From contig NZ_JAGWCB010000010.1 in NCBI RefSeq assembly GCF_020387415.1, positions 372,001 to 436,000 on the forward strand: DNA of 64,000 nucleotides, in the 5' to 3' direction. The notes below the pieces were generated by a model. It saw only the letters and a list, made by a program, of their open reading frames with translations. It was not told where the DNA came from and searched no databases. This document shows, piece after piece, positions 1 through 8,646 of the stretch. The position numbers and the translations under genes were made by a program. Position 1 is the first letter of the stretch; each line of letters begins with the position of its first letter. The DNA comes from Ideonella benzenivorans (GTDB taxonomy: Bacteria; Pseudomonadota; Gammaproteobacteria; Burkholderiales; Burkholderiaceae_C).

Positions 1-784
1 GCAGCGGGTGGCCGCTGATGTAGAGGTCCCCGATCGCGTCGAGGATCTTGTGCTTGACGATTTCGTCGTCGTAGCGCAGGCCATCGCTGTTGAGCACCCG
101 GTAGTCGTCGATGACGATCGCGTTGTCCATGCTGCCGCCCAGCGTCAGCCCGCGCGAGCGCATGGCCTCGACATCCTTCGTGAAGCCGAAGGTGCGGGCA
201 CGGGCGATCTCCTGCTTGTACTGGCCCGAGCCCATGTCGAAGCTCACCTCCTGCGGCGTGGCGTCCACGGCCGGGTGGTTGAAGTCGATCTGGAAGGTCA
301 GCTTGTAGCCGTGGAAAGGTTCCAGGCGGGCCCAGATCAGGCGCCGACCCTCGCCCTCGCGGATCTCCACCGCTTTCTTCACCCGCAGGAAGCGCTTGGG
401 CGCGTTCTGCAGCGTGATGCCCGCGCTCTGCAGCAGGAACACGAACGAAGCCGAGGAGCCGTCGAGGATGGGCACCTCGTCGGCGGTGATGTCCACGTAG
501 AGGTTGTCGATGCCCAGGCCGGCGCAGGCCGACATCAGGTGTTCGATGGTCTGCACCTTGGGTGCACCCGGATCGCCCCCCGGCGAGATGGTGGAGGCCA
601 TGCGGGTGTCGCAGACGGCATCGAAGCGCACCGGGATGTCCACCGGTTGCGGCAGGTCGATCCGGCGGAACACGATGCCGGTGTCGGGCGCCGCCGGCCG
701 CAGCGTCAGCTCCACCTTCTGGCCGCTGTGCAGGCCCACGCCGACGGCACGGGTCAGGGACTTGAGGGTGCGTTGCTGGAGCAT
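1..784 (-). CDS. lpxC: UDP-3-O-acyl-N-acetylglucosamine deacetylase, 3' end beyond window
   Basis: LpxC is the zinc-dependent cytosolic deacetylase that commits UDP-3-O-acyl-GlcNAc to lipid A synthesis. The start is an ATG at 784, giving [20 protein letters not shown]; about 261 residues are visible and the C-terminus lies outside the window. Visible family motifs are the IEHLMSA segment, whose His is a zinc ligand, and the late [11 protein letters not shown] segment, which carries the second zinc His and the Asp. In betaproteobacteria lpxC normally ends the division and cell-wall cluster after ftsZ. Here ftsZ is more than 55 kb away because the ICE lies between them. The gap to the histidine kinase gene is 40 bp, so lpxC may share its transcript. 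Identity is certain; completeness cannot be judged. Confidence 0.97.
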   Translation of the reverse strand, partial: MLQQRTLKSLTRAVGVGLHSGQKVELTLRPAAPDTGIVFRRIDLPQPVDIPVRFDAVCDTRMASTISPGGDPGAPKVQTIEHLMSACAGLGIDNLYVDITADEVPILDGSSASFVFLLQSAGITLQNAPKRFLRVKKAVEIREGEGRRLIWARLEPFHGYKLTFQIDFNHPAVDATPQEVSFDMGSGQYKQEIARARTFGFTKDVEAMRSRGLTLGGSMDNAIVIDDYRVLNSDGLRYDDEIVKHKILDAIGDLYISGHPL

Positions 785-824
785 GGTGGTTCGGGACGGT
801 CTTCGCGACAGCGGCGATTGTCCT

Positions 825-2801
825 TCATGCCAACGCTGCGCGCTGCAGGGCCAGATCGAGCTGGACCCGGGTGCCCTGCCCGGGCTGGCTGTCCACACGC
901 AGGGTGCCGCCCAGGCGGGCCGCCCGCTCGCGCAGGTGGCGCAGGCCGCGGCCGGCCGGCACCTGGCTGAGGTCAAAGCCCACGCCATCATCCTCGATCA
1001 GCACCCGCACCACCGGGGCCTGCTGGGTGATCGCGATCCGCACCCGGCGCGCATGCGCGTGACGCAGCACGTTGTTGAGCACCTCCTGCACGATGCGCAG
1101 CACCTGCAGCGCCTCGGGCGGGGTCAGCCAGTCCAGCGGTGGCAGGTCGTCCACCTCCCACACCAGCGTGAGGCCGGCCGCCTCCAGCCGGCGGGCCAGG
1201 CGGTGGCGCAACATGGCCAGCAGTGTGACCAGGTCGTTGCCGATGGGCTCCAGCGAATCAATCACCAGCCGCAGGTCGTCCAGACACTCGCGCAGCAGGC
1301 CGGCCACCGAATCCCGTGACAGGCGGCCCTGCTCGGCCAGCACCAGCGCCGACATCAGGTTGGAGCCCAACCCATCGTGCATCTCGCGCACCAGGCGCTG
1401 GCGCTCCAGCAGCAGGGCCTGCTCGCGCTCCACCCGGCGCAGCCGTTCGTGGTTCTGGCGCAGTTCCTCCTCCCGTCGGGCCAGTTGGGCCTCCAGCTGG
1501 CTGTTCGCCTGGACGGCCTGCTCGGTGGCCTGGACGTAGCGGCGCTGCGCCGCCCCGAGGAAGGCCAGCAGCACGACCAGGCTGGCATAGGGCAGCAAAT
1601 AGATCGACGCCGGCCCGATCCCCCCCGTGACCAGCAGCAGGTCATGCAGGCCGAAGGCCTCGGTGAGCCAGAACGCCAGCGTGATGAACTTCAACGCCTC
1701 GCCCCCCGAACGCCAGGCCCGCAGGGTCAGCAGCACCCCCACCAGCGTGGCCACCCCGGCGTTCACCAGATGGATCGCCAGCAGCGAATGCAACGGCGCC
1801 CCCGCCACCGGCACGGACAGCAGCGACACACCCAGCACGAACGCCGCCAAGGCCCAGGTGAAGCGCGGCGAGGGGCGCGCGTCGAACTGCAGGCCGAACA
1901 GGTACATCAGGGCCATCACCCAGGCCAGCGAGGCGTTGGTCATCCACCAGAACCAGGCCAGCGCCTCGGGCCCCCGCGGCAGGGTGGCGTAGTAGTGCAG
2001 GTTGCGCAGCGTCCAGGCCGCCGCGGTCAGGGCGAACAGCAAGAAGGCGGTCTGCCGTGGATGGCCGACCCAGTACACCAGCGCCAGCACGCCGAGGGCG
2101 AGAAAGGCCAGGCTGCCCACCTGCGGGCCCGCCAGCTGCAGCTGCAGCCGCAGGTCGTAGGCCGGCCGCAGCGCCGGCACCGGCCCGATCTGGGCCTGGC
2201 TGATCCGGTGCTGACCGTCCGCCCGCCGGATCACCCCGACCGCCCACTCGGTGGGCTGTGGCCCCGCGCAGGCCGCGCGCTCGACCCAGACCGGTCGGTT
2301 CCACTGTTCGCGCCAGAGGTCGCTGCCATCCGACAACAGCCTCCACCCGCCACCGTTCCAGGCCGCCACGACCACCACGCCGCCCGAGACCCGGGGCAGG
2401 TACAGCGCGCAGCGCCGGACCGGGCCGGCCGCCACGCTCGGCGTGGCCCACACCCGGTACCACCAGATCTGCATCGCCGCCCCGTCCGAGCCGATTCCGG
2501 ACAGGGGCGCAGGCTGTCGGGTCTGCGGCAGTGCGACGGGGGACCACGCGGCGGTATCGGCCGGGGCCGGCAGGCGGGCCAGCAAGGCCGGGAGATCGGC
2601 CTCGGGCCCCCCCGGCGCCAGCGTCTGCACATGCAGTTCGGCCTGCGCCACCATCTGCACGGCCAGGGCCGACTGGGCCAGCGCGAGGCCCAGACACCCC
2701 ACCAGCCCCAACCCCCTGGCCCGCCCGGCCCACCCTCGCCAGCCGCGCCGCGGGGCGTGCCCGACCTCAGTCGCGCACCAGGCCCAGCTTGCGGGCCTCA
2801 T
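825..2801 (-). CDS. 7TM sensor histidine kinase, NarL/DegS type
   Basis: This 658-residue protein is a membrane sensor kinase. A possible signal segment ([18 protein letters not shown], about residues 31-48) precedes a periplasmic domain, then about seven hydrophobic segments (roughly 225-410) as in 7TMR-DISM sensors, a coiled coil of Glu/Arg-rich sequence (about 415-455), a HisKA_3 phosphoacceptor ([12 protein letters not shown], His near 465) and an HATPase domain with [16 protein letters not shown] and [10 protein letters not shown]. It would phosphorylate the response regulator encoded just upstream. The ATG used overlaps that gene by 35 bp; no better ATG was found, so the start is uncertain and a downstream TTG or GTG could be used. 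The ligand cannot be read from the sequence. Confidence 0.9.
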   Translation of the reverse strand: MRPASWAWCATEVGHAPRRGWRGWAGRARGLGLVGCLGLALAQSALAVQMVAQAELHVQTLAPGGPEADLPALLARLPAPADTAAWSPVALPQTRQPAPLSGIGSDGAAMQIWWYRVWATPSVAAGPVRRCALYLPRVSGGVVVVAAWNGGGWRLLSDGSDLWREQWNRPVWVERAACAGPQPTEWAVGVIRRADGQHRISQAQIGPVPALRPAYDLRLQLQLAGPQVGSLAFLALGVLALVYWVGHPRQTAFLLFALTAAAWTLRNLHYYATLPRGPEALAWFWWMTNASLAWVMALMYLFGLQFDARPSPRFTWALAAFVLGVSLLSVPVAGAPLHSLLAIHLVNAGVATLVGVLLTLRAWRSGGEALKFITLAFWLTEAFGLHDLLLVTGGIGPASIYLLPYASLVVLLAFLGAAQRRYVQATEQAVQANSQLEAQLARREEELRQNHERLRRVEREQALLLERQRLVREMHDGLGSNLMSALVLAEQGRLSRDSVAGLLRECLDDLRLVIDSLEPIGNDLVTLLAMLRHRLARRLEAAGLTLVWEVDDLPPLDWLTPPEALQVLRIVQEVLNNVLRHAHARRVRIAITQQAPVVRVLIEDDGVGFDLSQVPAGRGLRHLRERAARLGGTLRVDSQPGQGTRVQLDLALQRAALA

Positions 2802-3414
2802 AGATGGCCTCGGTCTTGGAGTGCACCTGCAACTTGCGGTAGCTGCGCTTCACGTAGGTCATCACCGTGTGGCGGGACAGGCCCATCATGCCGGCGATCT
2901 CGTCGAAACTGAAGCCCTTGGCGCTGAAGGTCAGCACCTGGCGTTCCTGCGGCGACAGCAGGGCCTCGTCGGCCGCGCTCGGCAGGCCGGGCGGCGCCAG
3001 GCGCAGCAACAACTGGCGGGCGATCACCGGGCTGATGGGACTGCCGCCGGCCCGCAACGCCCGGATCTGCTCGATCAGGTCACCGGCATTCGCATCCTTG
3101 AGCAGGTAGCCGGTCGCCCCCGCCTCCAGCGAGGCCATCACATGGGGCTCGTCGCCGAACACGGTGACCACCATCACGTCGGTGTCGGGCAGGTGGGCCT
3201 GGGCATGGCGGATCAGCTGGATGCCGCTGCCGCTGGGCAGACCCAGGTCCACCAGCAGCACATCCGGCCGGCGGGCATCCAGCAGGGCCAGGCCATCGGC
3301 CACATCCCCGGCCCAGCCCAGCAGACACATGTCCGCCGCGCCCTGCAGGATGGCGGTGAACGCGTTGCGCACACGTTCGTCGTCCTCGACGATGAGCACG
3401 GAGATCGGCCTCAT
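2767..3414 (-). CDS. NarL/LuxR-family response regulator
   Basis: A two-domain response regulator of 215 residues. The receiver domain (about 1-120) shows the acidic pair VEDDERV, the phosphoacceptor in LLVDLGLPSGSG, and the C-terminal Lys in GYLLKDAN. The LuxR-type HTH (about 150-210) shows LSPQERQVLTFSAKGFSFDEIAG-type sequence ending in a YRKLQVHSKTEA recognition region. The ATG at 3414 begins MRPISVLIVEDD; a longer reading extends into the ICE and is not credible. It is the partner of the adjacent kinase. The left end of the ICE lies 72 bp before its start, so only a short native promoter region remains (a weak TACACT 11 bp before the ATG); expression may depend on the junction. Confidence 0.93.
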   Translation of the reverse strand: MRPISVLIVEDDERVRNAFTAILQGAADMCLLGWAGDVADGLALLDARRPDVLLVDLGLPSGSGIQLIRHAQAHLPDTDVMVVTVFGDEPHVMASLEAGATGYLLKDANAGDLIEQIRALRAGGSPISPVIARQLLLRLAPPGLPSAADEALLSPQERQVLTFSAKGFSFDEIAGMMGLSRHTVMTYVKRSYRKLQVHSKTEAIYEARKLGLVRD

Positions 3415-3485
3415 GCGGCGAGTGTAGAGCGCCCACATCCGCCCGTGTCCCCTGCCTGAGCGACACCCTGGCCCGCGCACGGCCC

Positions 3486-3493
3486 ATGAAAAA
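3486..3493. other. attL core of the ICE
   Basis: ATGAAAAA here is repeated exactly at 56291-56298. It lies between chromosomal sequence leading to the response regulator gene and the trb end of the ICE. Just inside it is an inverted repeat, GTCCGC at 3495-3500 and GCGGAC at 3516-3521, which could be an integrase core site. Confidence 0.9.
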
Positions 3494-3707
3494 TGTCCGC
3501 TGTCAAGTCTTTGATGCGGACGAGTAGCAGTGCGAAAGGGCTTACGGGGCAATAGGTTAGGCCCAATTCTCGTCGTTGCGTGTCCCGGCCGTTTTTTGAG
3601 CCAGGTGCCACATAGGCGCTTTGCGGTGGGAAACGCAGGGGCATCGTGGCGGGCTGAGTCGCATCGCCATCCTAGCCTCCAGGCCATCGCACTCCACCTC
3701 CAAATGC

Positions 3708-3735
3708 GAAAGCGCAGCCCTTGGGCTGCGCTTTC
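3708..3735 (-). terminator. Hairpin ending the trb operon
   Basis: A perfect 12-bp stem (GAAAGCGCAGCC with GGCTGCGCTTTC) and a 4-nt loop lie 32 bp past the stop of the last trb-operon gene. The T-run after it on the minus strand is weak. It would stop conjugation transcripts before attL and the chromosomal genes. The rest of 3494-3767 shows no gene. Confidence 0.7.
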
Positions 3736-3767
3736 ATTCCTGGTCGATGGTGAAGATGCCAATATGG

Positions 3768-4013
3768 TCAGGACTGCTTCAGCGGCATGGTCTTAGTGTT
3801 TGCGCCCTTCCTGAATCCCCGATCGCCGGCCATGAACGCCTCCAGCATGTGCGGGATCAACTTCTCGGCATCGACAACCTCGCCGTACGCCTGCGCGTGC
3901 AGCGCGGCGTAGCGGTCGAGGTCGGCCTTCAAGCTGGCCGGACAAGCAAAGGTCAGCTTGACGCTCTCGGTCTTGGGCAGTGGCCCCAGCCGCAGTTTCT
4001 TGGTCGTGTTCAT
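3768..4013 (-). CDS. DUF2274 protein, last gene of the trb operon
   Basis: A small cytosolic protein of 81 residues with the DUF2274 pattern: KLRLGPLPKTESVKLTF near the start, followed by a helical segment LKADLDRYAALHAQ and the KLIPHMLEAFMAGDRGF region. The family is found after trbI in Tn4371-type and related ICEs. Its role is not known; the shape recalls small ribbon-helix-helix-like DNA-binding proteins. Its ATG overlaps the trbI stop codon (ATGA), so the two are translationally coupled. Nothing else follows before the hairpin at 3708-3735. Confidence 0.85.
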   Translation of the reverse strand: MNTTKKLRLGPLPKTESVKLTFACPASLKADLDRYAALHAQAYGEVVDAEKLIPHMLEAFMAGDRGFRKGANTKTMPLKQS

Positions 4014-5281
4014 CGCATCGCCCCCCTGTTGAAGAACAGCGGCTGGTATGGCCGCAGCACCAAATCACGGTTGACGATGATCCGTACCGGCAGGCCGGGC
4101 CGTTCGGTCAACGTCGGCTGGATGTTCATGTTGCGCCGGGTCATCTCCTGACCGACCTGGTTCACGCTGTCCTGCAGGCTGCCTTGCCCGGCGATCACGA
4201 TGCGGTTGCCGTTCTGCCGGTTCTGCGGCGCGGCCAGCTCGGCACCCACACCCAGCAATGTCGTCAACGCCGCACCGGCCACGATGCGGCTCCAGTGGTA
4301 GTCCACGCCGTCTTCGAGGCCGGAATAGCCGGCCGGGTCGGTGCCCGCCAGGTTGTCGAGCGTCAGTGAAGACGTGTCCGGCAGGATGATTCGGTTCCAC
4401 ACCACCTGCACGCGGCTCTGCCCGTAGCTCACCTGGCTGTTGTACTTGCCCAGGATGCGCGAGCCTTGCGGGATCAGCAGGAACTTGCCCGTGGCCGTGT
4501 CATAGACCGGCTCCGTCACCGTGCCGATCACGTCGCCTGGCAGGTCGGACTTGATGCCCGTCACCAGCGCGCCAGCGATCACCGTTCCGGCCATGACCTG
4601 GTACGGCGAGGCGGGCATTTGGAGATTGCCGGAATTGCGTGTTTCCGTAGAACCGCCTTTCAGGAAAGCCTCTTTCTGGTCTTGCCGGTTCTGCACGGCG
4701 GTGGGATCGGCAGGCTGGGCCGCCGTCGAGGCTGGCCCGGCGGCGAGCGGATCGAAGCCCGCCAAGGCCGATGCCGGGCCTGCTGCGGCGACTTGTGTTG
4801 CGGTCGGCGCACCGGCCTTGCCTGGATTGCCCGAGCGGAAGAACACCGTCGAGGCCGCCGCTGCGTCGGCTTCCTTGCGCCGTGCATCCTCCGGGTCGTG
4901 GCCCGGTGGCGCATAGGTCGGCGTCACCGGCTGCTGCGACTGCACGATGGCTGGCCCAAGATCACCCGGCAGCGGAGGCCCCAGCTCCGGCACCTTCGCC
5001 GGCAGCTTGGAGTAGTCCGAAGGCAGGCCATCCAGCCCTTCGGACTTCGAGACGCGATCCACGTTGTAAAGCTCGGTCTGCTCGCCTGCGCTGCGCCGGT
5101 GCGGCTGCAACGACCAGATCGTGGCCCCGAGTACGGCGACCGACAGGCCGCCGGTGAGGATGGCCAGCGTGCGCCGGTTCAGGCGCGTGACCGGGCGCGG
5201 CTGCGCGCGCAGCGCCACCGCCTCGGGCGCCACCTTGCCGGCCTGCGGCGCGGCATGGTCGGAAATCTCATCCTGGCTCAT
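4010..5281 (-). CDS. trbI: Conjugal transfer protein TrbI (VirB10 family)
   Basis: TrbI forms the inner-to-outer membrane scaffold of the type IV secretion channel. The 423-residue protein has a short cytoplasmic N-terminus, one membrane segment (about 38-58, LAILTGGLSVAVLGATIW), a Pro/Ala-rich periplasmic linker (about 65-210) and a C-terminal VirB10 beta-barrel domain (about 225-410), including the IPQGSRILGKYNSQVSYGQ stretch and VVWNRIILPD. Length and layout are usual for the family. It lies 2 bp after trbG and overlaps the DUF2274 gene, in operon order trbL-trbF-trbG-trbI. Confidence 0.95.
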   Translation of the reverse strand: MSQDEISDHAAPQAGKVAPEAVALRAQPRPVTRLNRRTLAILTGGLSVAVLGATIWSLQPHRRSAGEQTELYNVDRVSKSEGLDGLPSDYSKLPAKVPELGPPLPGDLGPAIVQSQQPVTPTYAPPGHDPEDARRKEADAAAASTVFFRSGNPGKAGAPTATQVAAAGPASALAGFDPLAAGPASTAAQPADPTAVQNRQDQKEAFLKGGSTETRNSGNLQMPASPYQVMAGTVIAGALVTGIKSDLPGDVIGTVTEPVYDTATGKFLLIPQGSRILGKYNSQVSYGQSRVQVVWNRIILPDTSSLTLDNLAGTDPAGYSGLEDGVDYHWSRIVAGAALTTLLGVGAELAAPQNRQNGNRIVIAGQGSLQDSVNQVGQEMTRRNMNIQPTLTERPGLPVRIIVNRDLVLRPYQPLFFNRGAMR

Positions 5282-5283
5282 GG

Positions 5284-6276
5284 TCAGTTCCTCCGCGTGC
5301 CACCGGAAACGCCATCTGTGCGCTCGATCCGCACCACGTCGCCCTTGTCACTACCGAGGCGCAGTTCGGCCGCGCCGAACAGCCGATCCACGATGTAGTA
5401 CGGCGAGCGGAATCGGTAGTTGACGAGCTGGCCGTCACCCTGCGCGCCGATGACGAACAGCGGCGGCAGCTCGCCCTGGGCAATGCCCGGCGGAAACTGG
5501 ATGTAGACCTTCTCGCCGTCATCGAAGGCGCGCAGCGGCTTCCACGGCGGATTGCTGCCGCTGACCGCGTAGCGGAAACGGATCTTCTCCAGCGACAGGC
5601 CCGCATCGACCGGCGCGGCAGCGCTGGCCGCCTGCGCTTGGCGCTGCAAGGCCAGCATCTTGTCCTTGGGGTACTCCCAGGACACCGAGGCCATCCACGT
5701 CTTCTCAGTCGAGGTCAGCTCCAGCAGGTACGTGCGCCGGCTTGTGGTGATGACCAAATTAGTCTTCAGGCCTGAGCGGATGGGCTTCACCATCACGTTG
5801 ACGCGCAGCGCCTCGCCGCCGCCGCTCGATGTGTCGCCCACGATCCAACGCACCGTGTCGCCGGCGGCGACCGTCACCAGTTCCTCGCCCGGTTGGAGCG
5901 CGATCACGGTCACGCGGCCCACCGCCGCATAAACCTGGTACAGCGCGCCATCGGTGAAAGGCCAGACCTGGATCGCGTTGACGTAGCCCTCGCGCGTGGG
6001 CGCGATGCGCGCCTCGGCATTGGCGCGGGCCACGCGCACGGTTTCGTCAGCGGGCTCCGCCAGAGGCTTGCCATCTGGTACAGGCTTCATCTGCGCCGGC
6101 ATCGGCAACACCTCGGGCACGGTCACAACCTCCACCGGCTTCGGCGCCTCGGGCAGCGGCTGGGCCTGCACGGGCTCGTCAAGCGAGATGGCCGGCGGCG
6201 GCTTGCCCTGCGTGGCGCAGCCCGCAAGCCCAAGCAGGATCAGTGGCAAGACGGATTTACGGAAATACGGATTCAT
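5284..6276 (-). CDS. trbG: Conjugal transfer protein TrbG (VirB9 family)
   Basis: TrbG is the outer-membrane-complex partner of TrbI. The protein has 330 residues and starts MNPYFRKSVLPLILLGLAGC, a lipoprotein signal with lipobox LAGC. A Pro-rich linker (about 28-75) leads to a CagX/VirB9 domain with GREGYVNAI-like sequence, the TTSRRTYLLEL region and a C-terminal domain ending in FVIGAQGDGQLVNYR and YIVDRLFGAAELRLG. The lipobox is notable because no separate VirB7 (TrbH) gene is seen, so TrbG may anchor itself. The ATG overlaps the stop of trbF by four bases. A much longer reading in this frame runs through trbF and was rejected. Confidence 0.95.
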   Translation of the reverse strand: MNPYFRKSVLPLILLGLAGCATQGKPPPAISLDEPVQAQPLPEAPKPVEVVTVPEVLPMPAQMKPVPDGKPLAEPADETVRVARANAEARIAPTREGYVNAIQVWPFTDGALYQVYAAVGRVTVIALQPGEELVTVAAGDTVRWIVGDTSSGGGEALRVNVMVKPIRSGLKTNLVITTSRRTYLLELTSTEKTWMASVSWEYPKDKMLALQRQAQAASAAAPVDAGLSLEKIRFRYAVSGSNPPWKPLRAFDDGEKVYIQFPPGIAQGELPPLFVIGAQGDGQLVNYRFRSPYYIVDRLFGAAELRLGSDKGDVVRIERTDGVSGGTRRN

Positions 6277-6977
6277 GGCTTGGCTCCTTCGGATGAATCG
6301 AGTTCGCGGCTCCACGACAGCCCGTTGACGTAGATGCCCAAGGGGTTCTTGCGCAGGCGCTGCTCGGTGCGCGGGGTCTGCTGCACGATGGAAATCACCG
6401 CGTTCCAGCGTTCGGTGCGATCCAGTGCACCGTTGACGTAGCGGGTCTCCGTCCAGCGCACGTTGAAAGACGTGTCGCTGGCGCGGGTCACGCTGGTGAT
6501 CTGCACCGTCACCGACTCCTTGCCGATGCGCGCGAACGGATCGTTCACGCGGGCGTAGTCGTTGAGCACCACGGCGCCCTTGTCGGTGGTGTAGTTGTAG
6601 GCATCGAGCCAGTTCTGCCGCACCACGATGGGGTCGATGGACAGCGAGCGCACCAGCCCAATGAAACGACCCAGGTGGTAGGCCACCTGGGCATCGTTGG
6701 GCCGGTACGGCGTGGCGGCTTCGCCGACCGCGCGCACCTGGCCCGTGTTGTCCACCTCCACCACGTAGGGCGTGACGATGGACTGCGCCGAGCGCCAGAC
6801 CAGGCCCCCGGCCATCAGCAGCGCGAGCGCGAGGCAGCCGAAGGCCATCCAGCGCCAGTTCTTCGCCTGCACGCGGGACGAGCCGATGCGCTCGTCCCAC
6901 ACCTGTGCGGCGGATTGGTAAGGGGTAGCAGGCTGCGGCGTGTCGGCATAGCGCACCTGCGGGCGTTTGAATCGCAT
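6273..6977 (-). CDS. trbF: Conjugal transfer protein TrbF (VirB8 family)
   Basis: TrbF is a bitopic inner-membrane assembly factor of the mating channel. It has 234 residues: a cytoplasmic start (MRFKRPQVRYADTP), one membrane helix (about 43-62, WMAFGCLALALLMAGGLVW) and a periplasmic VirB8 NTF2-like domain with RFIGLVRSLSIDPIVVRQNW and the closing NPLGIYVNGLSWSREL. The start has the stereotyped leader AAGGAGAACACCC before the ATG. It lies 18 bp after trbL and overlaps trbG. Confidence 0.95.
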   Translation of the reverse strand: MRFKRPQVRYADTPQPATPYQSAAQVWDERIGSSRVQAKNWRWMAFGCLALALLMAGGLVWRSAQSIVTPYVVEVDNTGQVRAVGEAATPYRPNDAQVAYHLGRFIGLVRSLSIDPIVVRQNWLDAYNYTTDKGAVVLNDYARVNDPFARIGKESVTVQITSVTRASDTSFNVRWTETRYVNGALDRTERWNAVISIVQQTPRTEQRLRKNPLGIYVNGLSWSRELDSSEGAKP

Positions 6978-6995
6978 GGGTGTTCTCCTTGAGGA

Positions 6996-8339
6996 TCAGG
7001 AATCGGAATCGCGCAAGCTCGGCCCTTGGCTGGAGCTACCGCCATCGCCACCGCGCAGCGTGTGGGCGGCGGTTGTCGCGGCATGGGTGATTTGCTGCCT
7101 GCGATGCAGGCGCTTGGCCCAGGCCGGTTGCTCCTGCGGTGCGGACGGCGGTGCATCGCCATTGGTTGCAGGTGTAGATGCGGGCGCGTCGGCACTGAAC
7201 GCTGCGGCAGCGCGTTCGCGGATAGAGCGCGCGCCTTGCGCCACCTTCTGTCCAGCCGCCTGCGCGCCGGTCTTGGCGACATTGCCCACGCCGGCGGCAG
7301 CGCCCTTGAGGCCGCCGCCAGCAGAAGCGGAGCCGGCCTGGAACGCCGACTTCGCGCTGCTGGCGGTCGATGCCATCGAACGTGCACCACTGGCCGCCAT
7401 ACGTGCAGCGCCGGGCGCCATGCGCGCACCGGCTGCAACTGCGCCACCAACGCCCGTGGCTGCTGCGCCCACAGCAACCGCAGCGCCGGCCGCGCCCAGC
7501 GTGGCACCAGCCATCGCGCCCGCGCCGAGTTGCGGGCCGCCAGACACCAGCCCGGTCGCAATGCCCGGCCCGAAGATGCCCAGCGCCAGCAGGGTCAGCG
7601 AGGCCAGCATGACGACGACCGAATGGTCGATGGACGGTTCGGCCGGCTGCACCTGGAACTCGGCGAACAGGCCCGAGCCAATGCCCACGATGACGGCCAG
7701 CACCAGCACCTTGATGCCCGACGACACCACGTTGCCCAAGACCTTTTCAGCGAGGAACGCGGTCTTGTTCCACAACGCGAACGGCACCAGCACGAAGCCT
7801 GCAAGCGTCGTCAGCTTGAACTCGATCAGCGTGATGAAAAGCTGGATCGCCAGCACGAAGAAGCACAGCAGGACGATCAGCCAGGCGAGGAACATCACGA
7901 CGATGGGCGTGATGTTCACGAACACCTCGGGGAATCCCGCCATGTCGCCGATCTGTTTGAGGATCGGCGCCCCGGCGTCGATGCCGACCTTGGCCAGCCT
8001 GCCCGGTTGCAGGAAGTTCTCCATGCTCAAGGTCGAGCCGCTTGCCGTCAGGCCCAGGCCCGCGAACGAACGGAACACGATGCCGGCCAGCCAGTTGAAG
8101 TTGCCGATGATGTAGGCGAAGGCGCCGACATAGAGCACCTTGCGGATCAGCTTGGCGATCACGTCCTCGCCCTGGCCGGTGGCATGGCCCATCGCCCAGA
8201 ACAGCCCGGCGATCGTCATGTCGATGACGATCAGCGTGGCCGTGAGAAATGCCACCTCGCCATGCAGCAGGCCAAAGCCCGAGTCGATGTAGCGCGAGAA
8301 CGTATCGAGGAAGCGGTCGATGATGGTTACGTCATTCAT
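6996..8339 (-). CDS. trbL: Conjugal transfer protein TrbL (VirB6 family)
   Basis: TrbL is the polytopic inner-membrane channel component. The protein has 447 residues. Residues about 25-270 hold five to six hydrophobic helices, including LIVIDMTIAGLFWAMGH and FLAWLIVLLCFFVLAIQLF. The C-terminal third (about 280-447) is Ala/Gly-rich, low-complexity and presumably cytoplasmic, as in other TrbL proteins. The leader is CAGGAGAACTCGCC before the ATG. The start overlaps the stop of the exclusion lipoprotein gene, a position equal to trbK-trbL in RP4. Confidence 0.94.
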   Translation of the reverse strand: MNDVTIIDRFLDTFSRYIDSGFGLLHGEVAFLTATLIVIDMTIAGLFWAMGHATGQGEDVIAKLIRKVLYVGAFAYIIGNFNWLAGIVFRSFAGLGLTASGSTLSMENFLQPGRLAKVGIDAGAPILKQIGDMAGFPEVFVNITPIVVMFLAWLIVLLCFFVLAIQLFITLIEFKLTTLAGFVLVPFALWNKTAFLAEKVLGNVVSSGIKVLVLAVIVGIGSGLFAEFQVQPAEPSIDHSVVVMLASLTLLALGIFGPGIATGLVSGGPQLGAGAMAGATLGAAGAAVAVGAAATGVGGAVAAGARMAPGAARMAASGARSMASTASSAKSAFQAGSASAGGGLKGAAAGVGNVAKTGAQAAGQKVAQGARSIRERAAAAFSADAPASTPATNGDAPPSAPQEQPAWAKRLHRRQQITHAATTAAHTLRGGDGGSSSQGPSLRDSDS

Positions 8340-8635
8340 GGCGAGTTCTCCTGCCCAGGCCCGTTGTCATCGGCGGGCTCATCGAAGCTGGGCGGAATCG
8401 GCGGCAGGTCGGCGAACGTCTGGTACTCGCCGGGGCCGGCCTTGCCAGAGAGAAAGCGGCGCAGGTCGGCCTGGGCCACCTGCGCGCAAAACGCGCCGTC
8501 GCGCCCGCCCGCGCGGCACCGCTCTTTCAGCGCGTGCAGCCGCACTGGATTGGCCGAAAGTGCATCGACCGAAGGCGCCTGCTGCTGGCCGCAACCGACC
8601 AGCAAACAGGCGAACAGGACAGGCGCGCGGTTCAT
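8336..8635 (-). CDS. EexN/TrbK-type entry exclusion lipoprotein
   Basis: A 99-residue predicted lipoprotein in the trbK position between trbJ and trbL. The signal sequence MNRAPVLFACLLVGCGQQQ has lipobox LVGC. The mature part contains the EexN-type core LSANPVRLHALKERC followed by a second Cys and DLRRFLSG, then a Pro/Asp-rich tail. Proteins of this kind sit in the inner membrane or periplasm of the host cell and block entry of a second copy of the same element. A second gene with the same core, but apparently frameshifted at its start, lies at 16274-16553. Confidence 0.8.
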   Translation of the reverse strand: MNRAPVLFACLLVGCGQQQAPSVDALSANPVRLHALKERCRAGGRDGAFCAQVAQADLRRFLSGKAGPGEYQTFADLPPIPPSFDEPADDNGPGQENSP

Positions 8636-8646
8636 GGCATCACCTG

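Noticed and set aside
1377-2912. 511-codon open frame on the plus strand
   Set aside because: It is antisense to the histidine kinase gene, with Gln/His/Arg-biased composition and no domain.
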